A stretch of 64,000 nt of DNA from positions 1,116,001 to 1,180,000 of the forward strand of contig NZ_CP160328.2 of NCBI RefSeq assembly GCF_040741455.2, in the 5' to 3' direction. How positions within the stretch are numbered: position 1 is the first letter of the stretch; every line of letters starts with the position of its first letter. Origin of the DNA: Snodgrassella alvi. Lineage in GTDB: Bacteria > Pseudomonadota > Gammaproteobacteria > Burkholderiales > Neisseriaceae. The translations under genes and the position numbers were made by a program. Below the pieces are notes generated by a model. That model saw only the letters and a program-made list of their open reading frames with translations, was not told the origin of the DNA and made no database searches. Shown here one piece after another: positions 36,953 to 44,863 of this stretch.

Positions 36953-37414
36953 TCAGTCAACGCTTTTGCCACGCTTGCGCTGAAAAATGCGGTAGCTGGC
37001 AGCAAAGGCGGCGATGGCGGCTCCAATCAGCGCACCTCCGATAAACATAGAAACCAGATCAACAGTTTTGCCTACGTCCAGACTGTCTAATACTTGTTTG
37101 GCACTCAGTTTCTGGCTAGCCGGACTACTCATACCTTCAATCATATGGCGGTTATTACATTTGGGCAGCAAAGCCTGCTGGTCAGCTAACTGTGGATAAG
37201 TTTGTCTCACTTCAGTTTCGCACTGCTGAATTTGTGCTGGTGTTACCAGATTAAACCAGCCCCCAATATAAAGACCACCAGCCAGCAGACAGGCACCTAC
37301 TACGCCTACCAGTACAGCAGAACCTCGTTTTTGCTCAGCGGCTGTTGCAGTAGTGTTTTTTTTGGCAGATTGTTGTTCAGCTTGACGTTTGATTTGTCGG
37401 GTTTTATTACTCAC
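36953..37414 (-). CDS. Small membrane protein of unknown function
   Basis: A 153-residue protein: a basic, Ala/Thr/Gln-rich cytoplasmic start (1-30), a hydrophobic segment at about 32-52 (AVLVGVVGACLLAGGLYIGG), a soluble loop with two Cys (C64, C85) and a second hydrophobic segment near 120-140 (FIGGALIGAAIAAFAAS), ending RKRGK. I do not recognise a family. It stands alone between the YiiX-like gene and hexR. Confidence 0.7.
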   Translation of the reverse strand: MSNKTRQIKRQAEQQSAKKNTTATAAEQKRGSAVLVGVVGACLLAGGLYIGGWFNLVTPAQIQQCETEVRQTYPQLADQQALLPKCNNRHMIEGMSSPASQKLSAKQVLDSLDVGKTVDLVSMFIGGALIGAAIAAFAASYRIFQRKRGKSVD

Positions 37415-37617
37415 TTGCGCTTATTCCATGGCGACCAATTTAAGTTTTTAATCCGGCTATAATCCAAGTGGCTGTATCGTGCAGCCAGTTTAGTTTCGGT
37501 TTGAATAGCAGGATTACCAAAGATTTTGAGGTTGAATCATACCTGAAGCTGCTTCAATTCGGTTAATTGTTGTAATGCTTCAGATAAATCAGACGGGTAC
37601 TTATGCCACTATTGTCA

Positions 37618-38457
37618 TCAGTGTTGCAGAAATTTCAGCTTAACACCGGCTTTGGTTTTAGCCAGCATTTCACTAACGTTCTCACCCAGATGTAATGCCA
37701 GCCCGATGGTAAGCATGTCGATAACCATTAGCTGCAACAGGCGTGAAATCATGGGAGTGTATTTTTCACTGTCTTCAGGAGTAACCACGCTTATAACGCA
37801 GTCGCAGACCTGCGCTACCGGTGAACCGGCACGGGTAAGGCCGATAATTCGGGCACCATTGCCTTTGGCAATTTTAATGGCGTCTAATAAATCACGTGAA
37901 GAACCGGAATGGGAAATCACCACCAGCACATCCTGCGGTGACAATACAGCTGCTGCCATCAGTTGTACATGACTGTCGGTATACGCCACGGTGGAAAGAC
38001 CAAAGCGAAACAATTTGTGCTGTGCATCCATAGCCACGATACCGGAATTGCCAGCACCATAAAATTCGATGCGCCGTGCTGTAGCCATCATTCTGACAGC
38101 GGTATCCAGTTCGGAAGCGTTCAGAGATTTGCGGCTACCGAGTACAGTAGCGGCCGTATTGGCGATGACTTTGTTCAGCACATCCTGCATGGAATCAGTG
38201 CTGTTGAGTTCTTCATGCACATAAGGCATGCCTTCGTGGCCAATGCTAGCAGAGAGATTAAGCTTAAATTCGGGTAGACCGCTGTAACCCATGCTGCGGC
38301 AAAAACGGATGACGGTAGGCTGGCTGACACGTGCTTCTTTAGCAATATTAGCCACGGCTGCATGCACAAACCATTTGGTTTGTGCCAATACGCATTCGGC
38401 TACGCGTTTTTCAGCCGCTGATAACTCGGGCAGCTTTTGGCTGATTTTGGTTAACAT
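37618..38457 (-). CDS. hexR: HexR-type transcriptional regulator (RpiR family) of central carbon metabolism
   Basis: A 279-residue protein with an RpiR-type helix-turn-helix (1-77; VANIAKEARVSQPTVIRFCRSMGY) and a SIS sugar-phosphate domain (about 125-255; FYGAGNSGIVAMDAQHKLFR, VVISHSGSSRDL). Strong similarity in layout to HexR, which senses a glucose-derived phosphate such as KDPG and controls glycolytic/Entner-Doudoroff genes. No sugar genes adjoin. A stem-loop lies over its ribosome binding site (38466-38491). Confidence 0.88.
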   Translation of the reverse strand: MLTKISQKLPELSAAEKRVAECVLAQTKWFVHAAVANIAKEARVSQPTVIRFCRSMGYSGLPEFKLNLSASIGHEGMPYVHEELNSTDSMQDVLNKVIANTAATVLGSRKSLNASELDTAVRMMATARRIEFYGAGNSGIVAMDAQHKLFRFGLSTVAYTDSHVQLMAAAVLSPQDVLVVISHSGSSRDLLDAIKIAKGNGARIIGLTRAGSPVAQVCDCVISVVTPEDSEKYTPMISRLLQLMVIDMLTIGLALHLGENVSEMLAKTKAGVKLKFLQH

Positions 38458-38465
38458 ACTACTCT

Positions 38466-38491
38466 CCTGTTTTGTGTCGCAACAAAACAGG
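38466..38491 (-). promoter_or_regulatory. Perfect 10-bp stem-loop in the hexR leader
   Basis: CCTGTTTTGT / ACAAAACAGG with a 6-base loop, ending about 8 bases before the hexR start. The descending arm includes the AGG of the Shine-Dalgarno sequence (CAGGAGAG). It could block translation, act as a terminator-like attenuator, or be an operator palindrome. It does not match the known HexR box. Confidence 0.5.
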
Positions 38492-38699
38492 AAAAGAATA
38501 ATGTGTAATGATTACGTTCACAATAAATACCTGCTGATTTCTCTTGTATTACGCGTTTATCCTAACGATACGCTTAAACAATTGCAATATCTGCACTGCA
38601 ATTTAGCATTCTGGCAACGACAGGTAAATCAGAACCGATTTATTGTGATTAATGACTTTATGGAAATTTTAAGCTACTGGTATGGCTTGTCTTTGCTTT

Positions 38700-39692
38700 T
38701 CAGCAGCGGAACTGACCCAATGCGTTGAAAATTATCTCCAGTAGACGCTGGTTATCGACGTGTTCCATTACATTGATTGGACTATGTTTCACTTCAGGCA
38801 TGCCTACAGTGAGTCGCAGTGTGCCCTCTTTCCAGCGCCGGCTGCTGGCACGGGTACAGTCGCGGGTGGTGGATACATCTACAATATAAGGTGACGAGGT
38901 AGCAACATTACTGTCTATCAGTTTGGCAACGCATAATACGTCGTGAATCCAGCAACCAGCCAGATGGCGTGTTTGAATGGAATAGTCCATCCACGGACGT
39001 GAGGTGCGGACGATAAAGTCAGTAAGCGGATTAGCAAATTTTTCTAGTCTATCCAGATCCTGATGTGTGAGCATAGTCTGTGTGGTGGCATCCAATGGTG
39101 CCAGGGTGATATTGGCTCCACTTTCAATCACAATTTTGGCGGCTTCAGGGTCAACGGCAAAATTGGTATCTTTCAAATAGCCTTCTACTTTAAAAACACC
39201 ACCCATGATAACAATTTCGGCCACAGAACGGGCGAAATCGGGATAAAGCTGAATTGTGTGAGCGATATTGGTTAACGGACCGATTGCCACCACAGTAATT
39301 TCACCAGGATTGCTGCACACAAGCTCGCCAATCGCCTGTGCTGCATGTGGTGCACTGTTATCATTGAGTGGCAGTACTGGAGGTAAACTATCCCACAGTG
39401 ACAGCAATCCTTGTTTACGTACATTATTATCCAGCTGTTCGCGCCAGGGAGCAGCAGGCTCTATCAGTGCCTGTGCGGCACCTTTAACGACAGGAATACT
39501 CTGATTTAGTTCCCGCATCAGTTGGCGAGCGACCTGATAGCCGGTGTCGCGCGGAGTATTACCGGCTACGATGGTAATGAGTTCGAGTTTGATTGAGTCT
39601 GCAGCCAGTGCCAGTGCCAATGCCAAACCATCATCTACATTTGCGCCTGCAATGCCATTACCCGGATCACAGTCAATCACGATGCGCTTCAT
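38700..39692 (-). CDS. Inosine/uridine-preferring nucleoside hydrolase
   Basis: A 330-residue IU-nucleoside hydrolase. The N-terminal calcium-binding Asp cluster appears as IDCDPGNG ... NVDDGLAL (the variant with an insert between the DPG and DD), with IVAGN, AIGPLTNIA and EIVIMGGVF following. A WIHDVLCVA segment near 250 holds the last Ca ligand. It splits nucleosides to base and ribose. The neighbouring MHS transporter (39773) transcribed toward it may supply the substrate (inference). It cannot be assigned to RihA, B or C. Confidence 0.88.
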   Translation of the reverse strand: MKRIVIDCDPGNGIAGANVDDGLALALALAADSIKLELITIVAGNTPRDTGYQVARQLMRELNQSIPVVKGAAQALIEPAAPWREQLDNNVRKQGLLSLWDSLPPVLPLNDNSAPHAAQAIGELVCSNPGEITVVAIGPLTNIAHTIQLYPDFARSVAEIVIMGGVFKVEGYLKDTNFAVDPEAAKIVIESGANITLAPLDATTQTMLTHQDLDRLEKFANPLTDFIVRTSRPWMDYSIQTRHLAGCWIHDVLCVAKLIDSNVATSSPYIVDVSTTRDCTRASSRRWKEGTLRLTVGMPEVKHSPINVMEHVDNQRLLEIIFNALGQFRC

Positions 39693-39716
39693 AAGGATTA
39701 CCTATGCCTCAATTGC

Positions 39717-39743
39717 AACGGAGTCAGTAGCTCTGACTCCGTT
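39717..39743 (-). terminator. Hairpin between the MHS transporter and the nucleoside hydrolase
   Basis: AACGGAGTCAG / CTGACTCCGTT, an 11-bp stem with a 5-base loop, without a T run on either side. It lies in the 80-bp gap between two same-direction genes, so it may reduce but not abolish read-through. Confidence 0.55.
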
Positions 39744-39772
39744 ATAGATGTTTCAATCAGATTGAATAAGCT

Positions 39773-41158
39773 CTAAATGGCGTCTTCCACTGCATTCAGA
39801 TCGCGACCACGAGTTTCAGGAGCGAAGAATGTAGTGATAAAGCCAATACCAGCCATTAAAACAAAGTATATGGCAATCGGCCACCAAGTTTTATAATGAT
39901 CAAACAAGGCTGAAGCAACTAAGGCTGCGGTACCGCCAGATAGAATACCACCCAGTTCTTTGGCTAATGCCATTTTGGAATAGCGGTTGCGCACGCCAAA
40001 CAATTCTACGCCATAGGCTGCCTGCACACCAAAAATACCCAATGAAGCCAGACACATACCCACAACAATAATGCTAGCTACGATAAAAGGGTCCCGCGTT
40101 TCCAAAAACATATAAGCTGGCACGGCATACAGCATCAGCAGAAAGCAGAACCAGCGATAAACGATACGGCGTCCATAGCGGTCAGACAACCAACCAGCAA
40201 AAGGAATCACAAAGAATCCTAACAATGAGGCAACAAATACCGCAGTGGTAGCCACAGTTTTATTGACATGCAGTATTTTAACTACATAGCCGATTACGAA
40301 TCCTTGCGCGAGGTAAGATGGGCCATTTTCGCCGATTCGCAAGCCTAGCATCACAAAAAATGCTTTATTACGTGCCAGGAATGAAGTTTTGGCAGCTGGT
40401 GCTGGTTTGGCATTAGTAGTTTGTGAATCAGATTGTTTTGATTCGTTCTGTTCCTGCTCAAATACGGGTGTTTCGCGTACATGGCGGCGGATAAGTGTGG
40501 CAGCAACCGCAATCAGGGCACTGAGAATAAACGGAATACGCCAGCCCCAGCTATTCACATCTTCTGGATCAAGCATTAACACCAATAACCATACCGCAGA
40601 CGCCACCAATGTGCCACTGTTGGAACCAATGCCAATAATAGAAGCAATCAGGCCGCGGTGTCTGGGCGGAGCATATTCTCCGAGCATAACTGTAGCACCA
40701 GAAAGCTCGGCACCGGCACCAAAGCCTTGCACAAAACGCAATATCACCAGCATCAGAGGTGCCCATAGGCCGATAGTGGCATAGCTGGGAATAAAACCAA
40801 TCAGAGTGGTGGAAATGCCCATCAGAGCGATGGTGGTGACCAGTACAAATTTTCTTCCTTTGCGGTCACCCATGCGCCCGAAGAAAACGGCACCAATTGG
40901 GCGTGCAATAAAGCCTACTGAATAAGTGGCAAAACTTGAAAGCAAAGCAATTGTCTGGGTTAATTCTGGAAAAAACACATCTCCAAATACTAGGCCTGCG
41001 GCGAGGCCGTATAAAGCAAAATCCACATATTCCATGGTGGTACCAAGCCAGCAGGAAAGTGTTGCCTTAATAAATTCCCGTCGTCCTTCAGGTGTGGCTA
41101 AACGTTGTTCAGCTGCGCTCTTCTTATGGCTGTCAACTGACGATTGTAAGTCACTCAT
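39773..41158 (-). CDS. MHS-family MFS transporter (metabolite:H+ symporter)
   Basis: A 461-residue 12-helix transporter. The MHS signature is clear: SCWLGTTMEYVDFALYG at the first helix, FIARPIGAVFFGRMGDRKGRK between helices 2 and 3, and RFVQGFGAGAELSGA in helix 4. A central cytoplasmic loop (about 225-260) is Gln/Ser-rich. Family members import organic acids, betaines or other small metabolites. The downstream nucleoside hydrolase hints at nucleosides, which would be unusual for MHS proteins, so substrate is open. Confidence 0.85.
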   Translation of the reverse strand: MSDLQSSVDSHKKSAAEQRLATPEGRREFIKATLSCWLGTTMEYVDFALYGLAAGLVFGDVFFPELTQTIALLSSFATYSVGFIARPIGAVFFGRMGDRKGRKFVLVTTIALMGISTTLIGFIPSYATIGLWAPLMLVILRFVQGFGAGAELSGATVMLGEYAPPRHRGLIASIIGIGSNSGTLVASAVWLLVLMLDPEDVNSWGWRIPFILSALIAVAATLIRRHVRETPVFEQEQNESKQSDSQTTNAKPAPAAKTSFLARNKAFFVMLGLRIGENGPSYLAQGFVIGYVVKILHVNKTVATTAVFVASLLGFFVIPFAGWLSDRYGRRIVYRWFCFLLMLYAVPAYMFLETRDPFIVASIIVVGMCLASLGIFGVQAAYGVELFGVRNRYSKMALAKELGGILSGGTAALVASALFDHYKTWWPIAIYFVLMAGIGFITTFFAPETRGRDLNAVEDAI

Positions 41159-41209
41159 TCAAATATCCTATGGTTACAAATCAGGGTGTTACTAGTTAAA
41201 ACAAAAAGA

Positions 41210-42010
41210 CTAAAACAAAATTTCCAGCACAAACTTGCTGCCAAAATAAGCCAGCATTAGGCTGACAAATGACACAATGACCCACCATGCCACTTTTTTT
41301 CCGCGCCAAGCCTGTGTATGGTGTCGTAGCAGGATAACCAAATAGATTAGCCACGACAGCACGCCAAACACCGTTTTATGGGTTAAGCGTGCCGGCTCGC
41401 CAAACACGGCCTCGGAAAACACCGTGCCACTAACTGCCGCAATAGTCAGCAGCACAAATCCTGCTTGCAGACCCTGAAACATTAATTTCTCAATGGACAG
41501 CAATGGCGGCAGAAAAGATTGCTGAGGTACTGTTTTGCGTCGATGCAGATAATGGTTACGCACCAGCATCAGCACCGCCAGCAATGTGGTGATGCCAAAT
41601 AGGGCATACGCCAACAATGCCGACAAAACATGTATCATGAATGCGCTATTATGCATGGGATAAGCAGTAGGCTGACCAGGCAGCAGCCAGGCCAACAGCA
41701 GCACCGCTGCCGAACAAGGAAACAGCGCCAGCTGCAATCCCTGTAAACGATAGCGAAAACTACCCACCCAATACAGCAGCACCATTAACCAGGTAATCAG
41801 ATTGAGTGCGTGACCAAATCCCACCAACAGTACCCGTTGCTGCAACATTGGCTGCCATACTGTAAAAGTATGCAGCAGCAATACTGACAGCAACAAGAGC
41901 TGCTCACCTCGCAACGGATAGGGCACAGCAGTATGACGTTGCCAACACCGCCAGGCCAGCACCGAAAGTGCGGCATAGGCAAAAATAAGCACCAGCAGCA
42001 ATAAGCTCAT
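41210..42010 (-). CDS. CcsA/YpjD-like inner-membrane protein (cytochrome c assembly family)
   Basis: A 266-residue protein with about eight hydrophobic segments and the CcsA-like features HNSAFMIHVLSALLAYALFG, a late GTVFSEAVFGE and the closing WLIYLVILLRHH. It lies divergent from ffh, the usual place of ypjD in proteobacteria. It is proposed to act in heme or cytochrome c handling, but its exact role is not settled. I used ATG 42010 (MSLLLLVL), which begins the first membrane helix; a longer form would start at 42067. Confidence 0.85.
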   Translation of the reverse strand: MSLLLLVLIFAYAALSVLAWRCWQRHTAVPYPLRGEQLLLLSVLLLHTFTVWQPMLQQRVLLVGFGHALNLITWLMVLLYWVGSFRYRLQGLQLALFPCSAAVLLLAWLLPGQPTAYPMHNSAFMIHVLSALLAYALFGITTLLAVLMLVRNHYLHRRKTVPQQSFLPPLLSIEKLMFQGLQAGFVLLTIAAVSGTVFSEAVFGEPARLTHKTVFGVLSWLIYLVILLRHHTQAWRGKKVAWWVIVSFVSLMLAYFGSKFVLEILF

Positions 42011-42076
42011 GATTTTTCCGCAGCAATAGCGCGCCAAAATTTGGCGCGCGTAGTGTAAAATAGGCATTTATTTATT

Positions 42077-42109
42077 GTGATGCCTGCTCAGAAACTGGGC
42101 AGGCATCAC
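42077..42109. promoter_or_regulatory. Perfect inverted repeat in the ypjD-ffh divergent promoter region
   Basis: GTGATGCCTGC / GCAGGCATCAC, an 11-bp stem with an 11-base loop and no T run after it. Its place between two divergent start regions suggests a regulatory or structural role rather than termination. Confidence 0.4.
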
Positions 42110-42234
42110 AACAGGTTGCCATTTTATAACCAAATTGCTTCTTATCCTACCCATTTACTGTGTGAATTGACCAGAAACAGGCAATTTTCACCCGACAGAT
42201 ACAGGCTGCTTACAATTAGCCGGAGATGGTTCCG

Positions 42235-43593
42235 ATGTTAGATAATCTATCAGATCGCTTTAGTAAAATTGCGAAAACCCTGCGCGGACAAGCGCGTTTG
42301 AGTGAAGACAATATCAAAGATGCTTTGCGTGAAGTACGCATGGCATTATTAGAAGCCGATGTTGCCCTGCCAGTTGTAAAAACATTTATGGCTTCAGTAA
42401 AAGAACGTGCGGTGGGCCAAGAAGTCATTGGCAGCCTGACACCCGGACAAGCATTTATCGGGGTGGTAAATGATGCACTCACCGAGCTGATGGGCACACA
42501 GAACAGCAGTCTGAATCTGGCAGCAGTGCCTCCGGCAGTGATTCTGATGGCCGGTTTACAGGGGGCCGGTAAAACCACCACTGTCGGTAAGCTGGCACGC
42601 TTGCTGAAAAATGACCAGAAGAAAAAAGTGCTGGTGGTTTCTGCAGACGTGTACCGGCCAGCTGCGATTGAGCAATTAAAATTACTGGCTCAGCAGGTTG
42701 AAGTGGACTTTTTTCCGTCACACGAAGGTGAACAACCAGTAAACATAGCCTTAAATGCATTGGATCACGCTAAAAAGCATTTTTATGATGTGCTGATGGT
42801 GGATACCGCCGGCCGGCTGGCTATCGACCAGAAAATGATGGATGAAATCCAACAGATTCATGCCGCAATTCATCCGGTGGAAACTTTGTTTGTGGTTGAT
42901 GCCATGCAGGGTCAGGACGCGGTAAATACGGCTCAGGCATTTAATGATACTCTACCCCTGACTGGTGTAGTGTTAACCAAAATGGACGGTGATGCCCGTG
43001 GCGGTGCGGCGCTGTCGGTACGCCATGTAACCGGTAAGCCGATTAAATTTATCGGTGTAGGCGAAAAAATCAATGGTCTTGAACCATTCTATCCTGACCG
43101 CCTAGCCTCGCGCATTCTGGGGATGGGTGATGTACTGTCTTTGATTGAAGACGTGCAGAAAGGCATTGATGAAAAAACCGCGCAGCAGATGGCAAAAAAG
43201 CTGCACAAAGGCAAAGGTTTTGACCTGAATGACTTTAAAGCACAGATTCAGCAGATGCGCAAAATGGGCGGTATTGAATCGATTATGTCCAAACTGCCAG
43301 GTGACATGGGACAAATGGCCAAGCAGGTTCCAGAAGGCACCGCTGAAAAAGCCATGGGTCGAGTGGAGGCAATTATTAATTCGATGACGGCCAAAGAGCG
43401 TGCCAACCCTCAGTTGATTAAGGCCAGCCGCAAACGCCGTATTGCCAATGGCTCCGGTGTCAGTGTGCAGGAAGTGAATAAAATGCTTCGCCAGTTTGAA
43501 CAATCGCAGAAAATGATGAAATCATTTACCAAAGGCGGCATGGGCAAGCTAATGCGCCTAGCTAAAGGCATGAAAGGTATTATGCCGCAATAA
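42235..43593 (+). CDS. ffh: Ffh, signal recognition particle GTPase
   Basis: A 452-residue SRP54. N domain 1-95, then the G domain with GLQGAGKTT (G1, 108-116), DTAGR, TKMDGDARGG, and a Met-rich M domain (about 300-452: KMGGIESIMSKLPGDMGQM, GSGVSVQEVNKMLRQFEQ). It binds 4.5S RNA and targets membrane-protein ribosomes to FtsY. I chose ATG 42235, nine bases after a GGAG, over an in-frame ATG at 42226 that overlaps it. Confidence 0.96.
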   Translation: MLDNLSDRFSKIAKTLRGQARLSEDNIKDALREVRMALLEADVALPVVKTFMASVKERAVGQEVIGSLTPGQAFIGVVNDALTELMGTQNSSLNLAAVPPAVILMAGLQGAGKTTTVGKLARLLKNDQKKKVLVVSADVYRPAAIEQLKLLAQQVEVDFFPSHEGEQPVNIALNALDHAKKHFYDVLMVDTAGRLAIDQKMMDEIQQIHAAIHPVETLFVVDAMQGQDAVNTAQAFNDTLPLTGVVLTKMDGDARGGAALSVRHVTGKPIKFIGVGEKINGLEPFYPDRLASRILGMGDVLSLIEDVQKGIDEKTAQQMAKKLHKGKGFDLNDFKAQIQQMRKMGGIESIMSKLPGDMGQMAKQVPEGTAEKAMGRVEAIINSMTAKERANPQLIKASRKRRIANGSGVSVQEVNKMLRQFEQSQKMMKSFTKGGMGKLMRLAKGMKGIMPQ

Positions 43594-43609
43594 TTTCTCC
43601 TCCTAACGC

Positions 43610-43641
43610 ACTGCCTGAATTTTAATTCAGGCAGTTTTTTT
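43610..43641 (+). terminator. Rho-independent terminator of ffh
   Basis: ACTGCCTGAATT / AATTCAGGCAGT followed by seven T, 17 bp after the ffh stop. The stem is an inverted pair of CTGCCTGAA, which resembles the DNA-uptake-sequence-type terminators of Neisseriaceae (for example the simDUS core); whether it works as an uptake signal here is unknown. Confidence 0.88.
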
Positions 43642-43732
43642 ATCTGACACTGTACATTATTATGCATTTAGTCTAAAATAATCATGACAATTAAATTTGT
43701 CTTGATTACTTCAATATAACATAAGGAGTACA

Positions 43733-43953
43733 ATGATGCGTAAATTTAATGATAAAGGCTTTTTTTGAGCCAACCAGCAAACGCCGCAAAGGCTACCCGT
43801 CTGAAACCAGTGTAAAGCGTGGTCTGGTGCGGATTGTGCATGGCGATAAAGTTCTGCATGAAAAGCTCGGGCGCAATGACCGTTGCCCGTGCGGTTCTGG
43901 CCGCAGCTTTTAGGAAATGTTGCCTGAAATCAGGCTGCTTTCGATGGCAGTAA
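43733..43953 (+). pseudogene. Frameshifted small SEC-C zinc-motif protein
   Basis: ATG 43733 (or 43736) follows a perfect AAGGAG. The frame [11 protein letters not shown] ends at a TGA directly after a run of seven T. In another frame the protein continues ([20 protein letters not shown] ... [16 protein letters not shown]) and again stops at TTTTAG. Shortening each T run by one base restores a single small protein ending [14 protein letters not shown] with the full Cys motif CPCGSG...CC of SEC-C domains, as in small PBPRA1643-type proteins. Either two real mutations or two sequencing errors in T runs. Confidence 0.65.
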
Positions 43954-44024
43954 CAGACATGATTATTACCGTTGATTATCCTCAGATAAACGGACACATT
44001 ATTTAATCACCCTTTAAAAACTTT

Positions 44025-44061
44025 CCCCTGAATAAGCCTGTAAATCACTATTATTCAGGGG
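44025..44061 (+). terminator. Terminator-like inverted repeat after the SEC-C gene
   Basis: CCCCTGAATAA / TTATTCAGGGG, an 11-bp perfect stem with a 15-base loop, then GAATTATTTATAC on the plus strand. Confidence 0.6.
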
Positions 44062-44607
44062 GAATTATTTATACTTAGACTCAGACATAAATTTTTGTTT
44101 TTAGCTATTTCTAGATTTTTAATCATCTGTTCTAAGCCATTTGCACTATGGCTACTTCACTAGCCAATTAATACATTAGGAAAATATTACTCCTTATGTT
44201 CACACCTTAAGCTGTAATACTTTAGACATTAATGAAATTAATTTAATTACTGCTTGTACCATTCTTAAACTAAAACAACTATAAACATGGTTTCAACTTA
44301 GTTCTGCCACTATCTCTAGAATGACAAAAAAAATAGAAATAACATGTTATCAACAGTACCAGAAAGCAACGAGCCCACAATCACGACATACTATAAACTA
44401 CATGCACAGATATATGCTCCTACCTCTTCTCAGCCAAAATATGTCACCTTTTCCGGTACAATGTTCAACAAAATTTATTTTTAACCACAAACTTAATTTC
44501 CTTCCCAGCTACGTCGGCTTAATGCTGGCACATATGCCCTAAAAAACAACTTATTGAGGCTGTGTTAATATTTTATTTGATGTCAGCATCAGATAAATAT
44601 TTTGACA

Positions 44608-44688
44608 CTAAAATACCTTTTTTGCTTGCTGCTCTAATTGTGCTGGCCAGCCTGTATTCAGCGCATAGGCTTGTAAGGCATACTGTCC
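44608..44688 (-). pseudogene. C-terminal scrap of an unknown protein
   Basis: The minus strand reads QYALQAYALNTGWPAQLEQQ then AKKVF and a TAG at 44608-44610, with good amino-acid composition for a helical C-terminus. An in-frame TAA lies just upstream and there is no start, so it is probably the relic of a deleted gene. Confidence 0.35.
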
Positions 44689-44863
44689 TAGTTAGAAAAG
44701 CTTATAGAAGTAACGAAGCATATGGCTAAATATTATTCTATTAAAATTTAGAAGCTAATTGTTTCTGTTCACAATCTGATAAAAGTGCATCGTCTTAAAC
44801 CATGCTTCTACGCATGGGTTATAATCAGACTCTTATTTTTTGATTTTTTGCTACTCATTAACC

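Larger units (their letters stand above)
43954..44863. other. Long non-coding gap before valS
   Basis: This holds one terminator-like inverted repeat at 44025-44061, a weaker hairpin at 44567-44600 and a minus-strand coding scrap at 44608-44688. The rest is AT-rich with no convincing gene. valS must be transcribed from within the last part; its Shine-Dalgarno is weak. Confidence 0.45.

Noticed and set aside
38501-38728. Possible 75-codon plus-strand gene starting in the hexR leader (MCNDYVHNKYLL)
   Set aside because: It overlaps the end of the nucleoside hydrolase gene and shows no recognisable domain. The GGAA before it belongs to the hexR stem-loop. Kept as doubtful.
43786-43800. Neisseria-type DNA uptake sequence (CCGTCTGAA)
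   Set aside because: A single nine-base match inside the SEC-C coding sequence; one copy in 64 kb is no evidence of an uptake signal.
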